DNA of 64,000 nucleotides from Rachycentron canadum (taxonomy: Eukaryota; Chordata; Actinopteri; Carangiformes; Rachycentridae). The first letter of the stretch is position 1, and each line of letters starts with the position of its first letter. This document shows positions 63,333-64,000 of the stretch, in pieces. Location of the stretch: contig CM076653.1 of NCBI GenBank assembly GCA_038496675.1, forward strand, positions 21,814,476-21,878,475, given 5' to 3'. The notes under the pieces were generated by a model. The model saw only the letters and a program-made list of their open reading frames with translations. It was not told where the DNA came from and searched no databases. Both the position numbers and the translations under genes were made by a program.

Positions 63333-63575
63333 TCTCTCTCATCCTCCTCCCTGTACTCTTTCAATCTCTCTTTCTCCCTCCCCCTATCACATCCCCTACT
63401 CTCTCTGTCTCTCTTTATTTATGTATCAGGGATGGACCTGACCAGGCCTCGCCTCAAATCGGTCAGTTCAGCGGCAACTCTGTACAGGAGGGCGTGTCCA
63501 CCACTGCCAATCAGATTCTCATCAAGTTCCACAGTGACTTCAGCACCAGCGGCTTCTTTGTGCTCCACTATTATG
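2208..63575 (+). CDS. csmd3: csmd3, internal portion: 25 exons, CUB6 to CUB13
   Basis: This is a multi-exon gene for a giant type I membrane protein of alternating CUB and sushi (CCP) domains. Family members are brain-enriched, and roles in complement regulation and in dendrite and synapse development are known for them. Joining the 25 exons gives 3,855 nt, or 1,285 codons, with no stop and consistent phases. Each complete CUB starts with a CGG/CGS motif, has a central C-x-W cysteine and shows only two cysteines. Each sushi has four cysteines and a tryptophan before the last. Neither start nor stop codon lies in the window, so both ends of the gene are missing. CUB8, CUB9 and CUB11 to CUB13 resemble remembered mammalian CSMD3 more than CSMD1 or CSMD2. 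Domain numbers assume the canonical 14 CUBs. Whether this is csmd3a or csmd3b cannot be told. Confidence 0.9.
2745..2900. repeat. GA-rich low-complexity tract
   Basis: Imperfect GAGAGA runs are mixed with GATGGAGA-type variants. This is a degraded purine-rich simple repeat in intron 1. Confidence 0.85.
3385..3430 (+). repeat. Possible SINE remnant
   Basis: The string TGACCTTGAGCAAGACAGTT followed by CATCCCC resembles a CCTTGAGCAAGACACT motif that I remember from common fish SINEs. Only this short block is recognisable. No RNA polymerase III boxes or tail were found, so the call is tentative. Confidence 0.35.
3524..3712 (+). CDS. csmd3: csmd3 exon 2: sushi 6
   Basis: The exon is 189 nt, 1-1 phase, and holds a whole sushi module. 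It opens EYDLEPCLDPGTP and closes MWSAPLPRCV. The four cysteines lie in EPC, FYC, IVC and PRC, with Trp in MWSAP, as the CCP fold requires. The acceptor is CTTTCCAG and the donor GTACGT. Because the exon is symmetric, its loss would remove exactly one sushi without changing frame. Confidence 0.96.
3713..4510 (+). other. Intron 2 (798 bp)
   Basis: Unique AT-rich sequence. A small direct repeat of GGAATTTAGGAAAAGAGATT type lies near 4410-4450. No RNA gene or transposon was recognised. Confidence 0.7.
4511..4680 (+). CDS. csmd3: csmd3 exon 3: first half of CUB7
   Basis: The exon is 170 nt, entering in phase 1 and leaving in phase 0. It reads AECGSTVANNEGVLLSPNYP through HECVYSIQ to FQLAQGDILK. 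The two CUB cysteines are in ECGS and HECV. The usual Glu before the strand Asp is missing (FQLAQGD rather than F-x-x-E...D), so the canonical calcium site looks incomplete. A sequon NIT follows GKGI. The acceptor is TTCTTGCAG and the donor GTAAAG. Confidence 0.95.
4681..5935 (+). other. Intron 3 (1,255 bp)
   Basis: It contains two A-rich (CAAA)n-type tracts, at about 4718-4755 and 5425-5485. The rest is unique. A tandem TATAGGTAGTAT duplication lies at about 5866-5890, close to the acceptor of exon 4. Confidence 0.75.
5936..6092 (+). CDS. csmd3: csmd3 exon 4: second half of CUB7
   Basis: The exon is 157 nt, entering in phase 0 and leaving in phase 1. It reads VYDGKDGAAPLLGTYTG, then STSNYLWLEFYSD, then AAGFRLIYH. 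The Asp of FYSD, equivalent to the distal calcium ligand in other CUBs, is retained. The acceptor is CTGATCAG and the donor GTGAGT. It joins exon 3 between LK and VYDG. Confidence 0.95.
6093..8104 (+). other. Intron 4 (2,012 bp)
   Basis: Unique sequence with no transposon or RNA gene recognised. A CCTACTAGTAGG-type palindrome lies near 6865-6885. Confidence 0.65.
8105..8296 (+). CDS. csmd3: csmd3 exon 5: sushi 7
   Basis: The exon is 192 nt, 1-1 phase. It reads SFELSHCDDPGVPQFGFKV, then FGCDQGYTLHGSG, then KCMTGERRAWDNHLPSCI. Four cysteines and the Trp are in place. KCMTGERRAWD is close to remembered CSMD3 and differs from CSMD1 and CSMD2. The acceptor is CTCGTCTAG and the donor GTAATC. The flanking intron happens to be open in this frame on both sides, giving an apparent 157-residue frame that is not a separate gene. 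Confidence 0.96.
8297..9785 (+). other. Intron 5 (1,489 bp)
   Basis: Unique AT-rich sequence for the most part. The last 120 nt before exon 6 are TG-rich rather than pyrimidine-rich. No mobile element was recognised. Confidence 0.7.
9786..9912 (+). CDS. csmd3: csmd3 exon 6: first part of CUB8
   Basis: The exon is 127 nt, entering in phase 1 and leaving in phase 2. It reads ECGGSFKGESTGRILSPGYP, then FPYDNNLRCTWTIEV, then GNIV. This is one of the most diagnostic stretches for CSMD3. The cysteines are in ECGG and RCTW. The acceptor GTGTGCGTGCAG has a UG-rich rather than pyrimidine-rich approach, and the donor is GTAACA. Confidence 0.96.
9913..11082 (+). other. Intron 6 (1,170 bp)
   Basis: AT-rich intron. 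An inverted repeat with 12-bp arms lies at 10161-10195, and a short poly(T) lies near 10577. Open frames on the minus strand here have no recognisable similarity. Confidence 0.7.
10161..10195. repeat. 12-bp inverted repeat (stem-loop)
   Basis: The left arm GCCTAATATATT (10161-10172) and right arm AATATATTAGGC (10184-10195) are perfect reverse complements around an 11-nt spacer. The arms are AT-rich, so the stem would be weak. Confidence 0.8.
11083..11285 (+). CDS. csmd3: csmd3 exon 7: second part of CUB8
   Basis: The exon is 203 nt, entering in phase 2 and leaving in phase 1. It reads SLQFLAFDTEASHDILKVWD, then GSLLPEGIHSTLNIVTIQF, then YITKSGFAIDFS. The calcium-type acidic residues are all present: Glu and Asp in DTEASHD, and Asp in FETDF. 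The acceptor is CTCTCTCAG and the donor GTGAGT. Confidence 0.96.
11286..12343 (+). other. Intron 7 (1,058 bp)
   Basis: Unique AT-rich sequence with TG-rich stretches shortly before exon 8. Nothing else was recognised. Confidence 0.65.
12344..12535 (+). CDS. csmd3: csmd3 exon 8: sushi 8
   Basis: The exon is 192 nt, 1-1 phase. It reads SSLATACRDPGIPMNGSRNG, then FSCDPGYELQGESRITCIQ, then YYWQPSPPSCI. Four cysteines and the Trp are intact. The sequon NGS is in PMNGS. The acceptor is GCCCTTCAG and the donor GTGAGA. Confidence 0.96.
12536..13609 (+). other. Intron 8 (1,074 bp)
   Basis: The first 150 nt after the donor are strongly purine-rich (GAGAGAGAGGAAG and similar). The rest is AT-rich and unique. 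Confidence 0.75.
13610..13748 (+). CDS. csmd3: csmd3 exon 9: first part of CUB9
   Basis: The exon is 139 nt, entering in phase 1 and leaving in phase 2. It reads APCGGNVTGSSGFILSPNYP, then HPYPHSKDCDWLIAV, then YVISLAFI. The cysteines are in PCGG and KDCDW, and a sequon NVT sits just after CGG. The acceptor is CTTTCAAG and the donor GTAATA. Confidence 0.96.
13749..15555 (+). other. Intron 9 (1,807 bp, contains assembly gap)
   Basis: It holds a (TA)n run at about 13829-13850 that leads directly into 398 N. The remainder is unique. Near 15350 there is a poly(T) run. True intron length is unknown because the gap size may be an estimate. Confidence 0.8.
13851..14248. other. Assembly gap (398 N)
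   Basis: An undetermined run that begins inside a (TA)n microsatellite, the likely cause of the assembly break. Reading frames spanning it are meaningless. Confidence 0.99.
15556..15743 (+). CDS. csmd3: csmd3 exon 10: second part of CUB9
   Basis: The exon is 188 nt, entering in phase 2 and leaving in phase 1. It reads SFSIEPNYDFLYIYDGPESS, then GSFQDSKLPEKIESTSNF, then FRSDGSVSYTGFHLEYK. The full acidic CUB signature is visible (IEPNYD and RSD). The acceptor is CTTGTCACAG and the donor GTACTC. Confidence 0.96.
15744..16101 (+). other. Intron 10 (358 bp)
   Basis: Short AT-rich intron. Nothing was recognised apart from its splice signals. Confidence 0.75.
16102..16296 (+). CDS. csmd3: csmd3 exon 11: sushi 9
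   Basis: The exon is 195 nt, 1-1 phase. It reads AKLREACFDPGNVMNGTRMG, then FHCEAGYLLQGYSTLTCVM, then PEWDRAKPSC. Four cysteines and Trp are intact, with a sequon NGT in VMNGT. The acceptor is GATTGGCAG and the donor GTGAGA. Confidence 0.96.
18935..18969. repeat. 7-bp tandem repeat, five units
   Basis: The unit ACAGAGT is repeated five times with single-base variants (ACAGAAT, ACAGATT). Confidence 0.85.
19100..19135. repeat. Perfect 13-bp inverted repeat (hairpin)
   Basis: The left arm ATGTGGCTTTGAC and right arm GTCAAAGCCACAT flank a 10-nt loop. Pairing beyond the arms is possible only with a shifted ACAC. No precursor-length extension of the stem is evident. Confidence 0.85.
19713..19829 (+). 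CDS. csmd3: csmd3 exon 12: first part of CUB10
   Basis: The exon is 117 nt, 1-1 phase. It reads APCGGHFTGSEGTVLSPNYP, then HNYTRGQSCVYDIFVPGDF. The cysteines are in PCGG and QSCVY, and the sequon NYT is in HNYTR. The acceptor is TGTCCCCACAG and the donor GTAAGC. It is separated from the rest of CUB10 by the longest intron of the window. Confidence 0.95.
25618..25930 (+). repeat. Intronic duplicated segment, copy 1
   Basis: It resembles 31130-31460 in the same orientation. A core at 25674-25714, starting CATAATTCATAGCCAG, is identical over 41 bp to 31195-31235. Flanks share shorter blocks such as TATTTTGCCT..AAGGCA, TTAGCTGTTTC and GGCCCAAT. The family was not recognised. Confidence 0.75.
28600..29130 (-). 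mobile_element. Tc1-like relic, internally deleted
   Basis: The minus strand reads VEHGGSSIMLWGCFSKE, a Tc1 transposase block, near 28600-28660. The + strand from 28795 to 28985 matches a remembered salmonid/teleost Tc1 segment (CTTCTGCCTGGCCACTCTC, then GGAGTGCTGCAG, then TTGGTCACCTC). GGATCTGAATACTTTGTGAA at 29105-29124 resembles the terminal region of such elements. Expected internal sequence between these blocks is missing, so this is a decayed, shortened copy. Confidence 0.75.
29350..29640 (+). mobile_element. Tc1-like transposase fragment
   Basis: A + strand frame reads DIVTDQVHQFIATVYTLSNG, then HFQEDNKLCHKALLILKWL, then EHDSDFNLL. This parallels the Tc1 block around the second catalytic Asp (GYFQQDNAPCHKA-like), here with FQED. 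The third-Asp block is scrambled to PALCPGPSPNRAPL by a frame change. It is from a different family and opposite in orientation to its neighbour at 28600-29130. Confidence 0.75.
30689..30736. repeat. (ATCT)12 microsatellite
   Basis: Twelve uninterrupted ATCT units, followed by a degenerate TATATC tail. It lies in intron 12 and is likely to be length-polymorphic. Confidence 0.97.
31130..31460 (+). repeat. Intronic duplicated segment, copy 2
   Basis: Partner of 25618-25930 in the same intron and orientation. It carries the 41-bp identical core at 31195-31235 and an added poly(T) at about 31265-31280. Confidence 0.75.
35184..35297 (+). CDS. csmd3: csmd3 exon 13: middle of CUB10
   Basis: The exon is 114 nt, 1-1 phase. 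It reads VLFGQFVVFQTLTSDVVEIY, then DGSSTDSALLSS, then GSHS. The Glu usually found before the strand Asp in calcium-type CUBs is absent (FQTLTSD). The acceptor is TTTTTTGCAG and the donor GTAAAA. Confidence 0.94.
35298..35966 (+). other. Intron 13 (669 bp)
   Basis: AT-rich. It contains a short tandem duplication of a TATATACAGTGAC-like unit near 35755-35795. Nothing else was recognised. Confidence 0.7.
35967..36062 (+). CDS. csmd3: csmd3 exon 14: end of CUB10
   Basis: The exon is 96 nt, 1-1 phase. It reads GETLPLSSGNKITLKFS, then TNGTETAKGFHFVYQ. The distal calcium-ligand Asp (FxSD in other CUBs) is replaced, since the sequence is FSTNG. The sequon NGT is in TNGTE. The acceptor is TATCATTTAG and the donor GTAAGA. 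Confidence 0.95.
36063..36424 (+). other. Intron 14 (362 bp)
   Basis: Short intron whose last 130 nt are pyrimidine-rich. No other feature was seen. Confidence 0.75.
36425..36628 (+). CDS. csmd3: csmd3 exon 15: sushi 10
   Basis: The exon is 204 nt, 1-1 phase. It reads AVPRTSATQCSSVPEPRFGK, then LFECNPGYTLHGSIAIRCE, then NALAQWNGTVPTCV. Four cysteines and Trp are intact, with the sequon NGT. The linker AVPRTSATQ before the first cysteine is longer than in the other sushis here and is a CSMD family trait at this position. The acceptor is TTATCCCCAG and the donor GTAAGC. Confidence 0.96.
37440..37660. repeat. Probable dispersed teleost repeat
   Basis: Strings such as CACTGTGCACTACTTTCTC, ACATTTAGCAGCTAAAGAGC and GAACTGGTAGAGACCAAAAA recur, in my memory, in many percomorph introns. 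No coding block or terminal repeat is visible, so the class is unknown. Confidence 0.4.
42489..42551 (+). repeat. (GT)31 microsatellite upstream of exon 16
   Basis: It is an uninterrupted GT run, preceded by GCATGCATGCAT. Its 3' end lies 55 nt before the exon 16 acceptor, on the transcribed-sense strand, so the pre-mRNA carries (UG)n next to a 3' splice site. Confidence 0.97.
42607..42731 (+). CDS. csmd3: csmd3 exon 16: first part of CUB11
   Basis: The exon is 125 nt, entering in phase 1 and leaving in phase 0. It reads VPCGGVLTERRGTILSPGYP, then EPYANYLNCAWKISVPEGAG, then IQ. The cysteines are in PCGG and NCAW. Skipping this exon alone would break the frame. The acceptor CCTTTTGTCTAG follows a good pyrimidine tract, and the donor is GTGAGA. 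Confidence 0.96.
42924..43020 (+). CDS. csmd3: csmd3 exon 17: middle of CUB11
   Basis: The exon is 97 nt, entering in phase 0 and leaving in phase 1. It reads IQVVTFATEHNWDSLDFFD, then NAPRLGSYS. Glu and Asp of the calcium-type signature are present (TEHNWD). It is separated from exon 16 by a 192-bp intron. The acceptor is TTTTTCAG and the donor GTAAAT. Confidence 0.95.
43021..44069 (+). other. Intron 17 (1,049 bp)
   Basis: Unique AT-rich sequence. No mobile element or RNA gene was recognised. Confidence 0.7.
44070..44174 (+). CDS. csmd3: csmd3 exon 18: end of CUB11
   Basis: The exon is 105 nt, 1-1 phase. It reads TTIPQLLNSTSNNLYLTF, then QSDISVSAAGFHLEYT. The distal calcium-type Asp is present (QSD), and the sequon NST is in LLNST. 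The acceptor is ACAATACAG and the donor GTATGA. Confidence 0.96.
44795..44945. repeat. Suspected dispersed repeat with nuclear-receptor-like half-site
   Basis: The block GTTCAAAGTTCAAGGTCACT followed by GTGGCCTTGCAAAACA resembles a sequence I remember as repeated in percomorph genomes. It includes TCAAGGTCA at 44889-44897, the consensus of an estrogen-related-receptor element. Function is not implied. Confidence 0.4.
45400..45615. repeat. Degenerate tandem repeat, unit about 65-80 bp
   Basis: ATGTCTCTCGCAGTCAG (45424), GTGTCTCTCAGTAGGCTC (45490) and ATGTCTCACAGTCAGCTC (45572) recur at spacings of 66 and 82 bp. GAGAATGATTTCA and GAGAATCACTTCA also recur. Three diverged copies are visible. Confidence 0.55.
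48150..48850 (+). mobile_element. Tc1-like transposon relic
   Basis: The + strand carries diverged Tc1 transposase blocks: GTCTGATGAATTTCTGCTG (first Asp region), ATGGCTACTTCCAGCATGAA (second Asp region), and CCTCCGCAGTCACCAGATCT followed by GAATCCATTAGAACACC (the PQSPDLNPLEH block). Frameshifts and a lost Asp in the middle block (HENAPC in place of Q-D-N) make it inactive. It lies sense to csmd3 in intron 18. Confidence 0.8.
52126..52244 (+). CDS. csmd3: csmd3 exon 19: first part of sushi 11
   Basis: The exon is 119 nt, entering in phase 1 and leaving in phase 0. It reads AIGLDSCPEPLPPINGQKVG, then DRYTVGDMVSFQCDQGFSLQ. It carries the first two cysteines of the sushi. The start after CTAAG is chosen because it gives the family residues AIGLDSC. 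A second AG six nt downstream would give GLDSC in the same frame. The donor is GTAGGT. Confidence 0.93.
52245..53372 (+). other. Intron 19 (1,128 bp)
   Basis: This intron splits sushi 11. It holds TG-rich stretches at about 52480-52550 and 52795-52830. No mobile element was recognised. Confidence 0.7.
53373..53442 (+). CDS. csmd3: csmd3 exon 20: end of sushi 11
   Basis: The exon is 70 nt, entering in phase 0 and leaving in phase 1; it is the smallest here. It reads GNAYITCMPGPVRRWNYPVP, then LCL, supplying cysteines 3 and 4 and the Trp. The acceptor is CTCAACAG and the donor GTAAAG. It is easily missed by open-reading-frame methods, but the sushi is incomplete without it. Confidence 0.95.
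53443..55334 (+). other. Intron 20 (1,892 bp)
   Basis: It holds a poly(T) at about 53551-53572, a tandemly duplicated CA-rich unit at 54011-54136 followed by (CA)n to about 54174, and C-rich runs at about 54512 and 55241. The rest is unique. Confidence 0.75.
54011..54174. repeat. 63-bp tandem duplication ending in (CA)n
   Basis: The unit beginning CACCCCTACAGTACATTTAA at 54011 recurs at 54074, a period of 63 bp. Each copy ends in a CA run, and the second run extends to about 54174. Slippage or unequal exchange between the CA runs probably produced it. Confidence 0.9.
55335..55451 (+). CDS. csmd3: csmd3 exon 21: first part of CUB12
   Basis: The exon is 117 nt, 1-1 phase. It reads AQCGGSMTDFSGVILSPGFP, then GNYQSSLDCSWRVQLPIGF. 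The cysteines are in QCGG and LDCSW. The acceptor is TCTCCCTCAG. The donor is taken as GTCTGT because only an end at 55451 (phase 1) joins exon 22 in frame as PIGFGIHLQF. That donor is poor and lies 15 nt before an assembly gap. Confidence 0.92.
55467..55828. other. Assembly gap (362 N)
   Basis: An undetermined run flanked by CACCCCCC on the left and, after 13 nt, by CCAACCCCACCCCCCC on the right. C-rich sequence probably caused the break. Confidence 0.99.
55829..55841 (+). other. Tn5/Nextera mosaic-end sequence (probable adapter contamination)
   Basis: GTATAAGAGACAG equals the last 13 bases of the 19-bp mosaic end AGATGTGTATAAGAGACAG used in tagmentation libraries. It begins at the first base after the N run. 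It is probably uncleaned library adapter, not fish DNA. Confidence 0.85.
56108..56317 (+). CDS. csmd3: csmd3 exon 22: second part of CUB12
   Basis: The exon is 210 nt, 1-1 phase. It reads IHLQFLNFSTEPVHDYLEVR, then NSLFSTTHETTLFF, then HSDYSQNKPGFHIVYQ. The acidic CUB signature is complete (STEPVHD and HSD), with a sequon NFS. The acceptor is GCTTTTTAG and the donor GTAAGG. Confidence 0.96.
56318..56804 (+). other. Intron 22 (487 bp)
   Basis: Ordinary AT-rich intron ending in a run of about 21 T immediately before CCCAG. The T run is likely to vary in length between individuals or assemblies. Confidence 0.8.
56805..56993 (+). CDS. csmd3: csmd3 exon 23: sushi 12
   Basis: The exon is 189 nt, 1-1 phase. 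It reads AYELQRCPDPRPFRNGIVIG, then FECLPGYTLLGEPSLTCLHG, then NWNYPIPRCE. Four cysteines and Trp are intact. The acceptor is T-run plus CCCAG and the donor GTGACC. Confidence 0.96.
56994..58041 (+). other. Intron 23 (1,048 bp)
   Basis: It holds poly(T) and poly(A) runs at about 57009-57033 and 57077-57099 and a C-rich run near 57868-57886. Otherwise it is unique AT-rich sequence. Confidence 0.75.
58042..58219 (+). CDS. csmd3: csmd3 exon 24: first part of CUB13
   Basis: The exon is 178 nt, entering in phase 1 and leaving in phase 2. It reads ALCGGNITSMNGTIYSPGHP, then FQDCMWSVRVPPGYG, then INFSVINTEPIYDYITV. The cysteines are in LCGG and QDCMW. Three sequons occur (NIT, NGT, NFS). The calcium-type Glu and Asp are in TEPIYD. 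The acceptor is CTCCCTCCAG and the donor GTAAGT. Confidence 0.96.
59698..59745 (+). repeat. (TG)n microsatellite, interrupted
   Basis: GTGTGTGTGT runs interrupted by TTTTG, TA and TTTG, mid-intron and far from any splice site. Confidence 0.9.
60040..60400 (-). mobile_element. Decayed non-LTR retrotransposon (reverse-transcriptase region) fragment
   Basis: The + strand contains diverged blocks that I remember as the reverse complement of a widespread fish LINE: TCCACGGGGAGCCACCCCAG, TCTGTTCCAAGTTCCTCCC, and GCAAGACCCATAGATACTTA followed by ACTTGGGGCCAC. They occur in the order expected for the element. Several interruptions rule out coding capacity. The clade (RTE-like or other) is not certain. 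Confidence 0.55.
61990..63076 (-). mobile_element. Decayed Tc1/mariner transposon, near full length
   Basis: The minus strand reads the transposase start region near 62770 and EISEDILLRTVDLYKAESL after a frameshift. Near 62030-62070 it reads VWPNQSPERIPIE, in place of the usual PxQSPDLNPIE block. The + strand shows remembered teleost Tc1 landmarks, CATGAACAG-type and GCGAGGCATGGTTCACA, and ends CCTGCCACTGTATG at about 63076. Indels and substitutions inactivate it. It is the most complete transposon here, but still missing parts of the middle. Confidence 0.8.
63288..63420 (+). repeat. (CT)n pyrimidine-rich tract before exon 25
   Basis: TCTCTCTCT runs with CCCTC and CACACA interruptions, ending within 10 nt of the exon 25 acceptor. 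It doubles as an unusually long polypyrimidine tract. Confidence 0.9.
63430..63575 (+). CDS. csmd3: csmd3 exon 25: second part of CUB13
   Basis: The exon is 146 nt, entering in phase 2 and leaving in phase 1. With exon 24 it reads WDGPDQASPQIGQFSGNSVQ, then NQILIKFHSDFSTSGFFVLH, then YY. The distal calcium-type Asp is present (HSDFS). The acceptor is TATGTATCAG and the donor GTAACC. The following exon, expected to be sushi 13, lies outside the window. Confidence 0.95.
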
Positions 63576-64000
63576 GTAACCTCCCCTTTGATACCAGCTA
63601 AGTAAAGACCTTGTTCCACACTGCTGTAATGACCCTTATTCATTTGATGTTCAGCTCTCCACATTTCAGGGACCTTGCTGTAGTAATTAAGATCACAAAA
63701 GAACAGAGCAAGATCGTCCCTGTGCTTCAACATTGGAAGTCCTTTAATTTTTTTTTTTTTTATGAGTCATTATGTGGCCTTTCTCATTTTGCTACACAGT
63801 ATTGCTTCCAGTTCTGTGTAATGATAAATGATGAATGCCTTCTTATGCCTTTTTTTCAGCTGCACTATTAAAACGCCCCCTCAAAAAGAGGTTGATTAAT
63901 AATAAAATGTCCCCCATCCTAGCTAAATTAGTGATTGCTTTTTGATGCTCATGAACAGTGATAGGCAGCAATTTATGATCTAATCAAGTTTCTCTATGAT
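63576..64000 (+). other. Intron 25 (start only)
   Basis: AT-rich intron beginning GTAACC, with a short poly(T) near 63750. No exon was recognised before the window ends. Confidence 0.8.

Larger units (their letters stand above)
58220..63429 (+). other. Intron 24 (5,210 bp)
   Basis: It contains a (TG)n run at about 59698-59745, a decayed LINE fragment at 60040-60400 and a decayed Tc1 element at 61990-63076. A pyrimidine-rich (CT)n tract at about 63288-63420 runs into the acceptor of exon 25. The rest is unique. Confidence 0.75.

Noticed and set aside
1..64000. CRISPR array, operon, phage or bacterial mobile system
   Set aside because: The window is vertebrate intron-exon DNA; spaced repeats here are microsatellites or transposon relics.
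1..64000. tRNA, rRNA or snRNA gene
   Set aside because: No cloverleaf with matching A and B boxes or conserved rRNA/snRNA strings was noticed by eye; a covariance-model search was not possible.

Overview
This is an ordinary vertebrate intronic/exonic window, not a microbial one. It holds 25 consecutive internal exons, all on the + strand, of one very large CUB/sushi gene. I identify it as teleost csmd3 (CUB and Sushi multiple domains 3). All 25 exons have GT-AG borders whose phases agree, and together they encode 1,285 codons without a stop. The peptide reads as a strict CUB-sushi alternation, from the second half of the sixth CUB to the end of the thirteenth CUB in the canonical 14-CUB layout (numbering inferred from remembered family structure). 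The choice of CSMD3 over CSMD1 and CSMD2 rests on paralogue-diagnostic stretches remembered from the mammalian proteins, such as the CUB8 opening ECGGSFKGESTGRILSPGYP. Neither the start codon nor the C-terminal sushi array, transmembrane segment and tail lie in the window.

The host is most likely a ray-finned fish, probably a percomorph. Introns are compact, with 25 exons in about 61 kb, whereas mammalian CSMD3 spans more than 1 Mb. The introns carry typical teleost debris: at least five decayed Tc1/mariner copies of several families, a decayed LINE reverse-transcriptase fragment, and long (TG)n, (ATCT)n and (CA)n microsatellites. Nothing in the window decides between the teleost copies csmd3a and csmd3b.

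Layout: 1-2207 is intron with a Tc1 relic. 2208-16296 holds exons 1-11 (CUB6 to sushi 9). 16297-35183 holds exon 12 between a 3.4-kb intron and a 15.4-kb intron with most of the repeats. 35184-36628 holds exons 13-15 (rest of CUB10, sushi 10). 42607-44174 holds exons 16-18 (CUB11). 52126-53442 holds exons 19-20 (sushi 11, the only sushi here split by an intron). 55335-58219 holds exons 21-24 (CUB12, sushi 12, first part of CUB13). 63430-63575 is exon 25 (rest of CUB13), followed by intron. Runs of N occupy 13851-14248 and 55467-55828, and both lie in introns.

I found no new multi-gene system. The points most worth a second look are: a Tn5/Nextera mosaic-end sequence abutting the second assembly gap; a (TG)31 tract 55 nt upstream of a frame-breaking exon; overlapping or tandem splice sites at exons 1 and 19; CUB7 and CUB10 lacking acidic residues of the calcium-binding CUB signature; and two intronic copies of a segment with a 41-bp identical core in the 15.4-kb intron.
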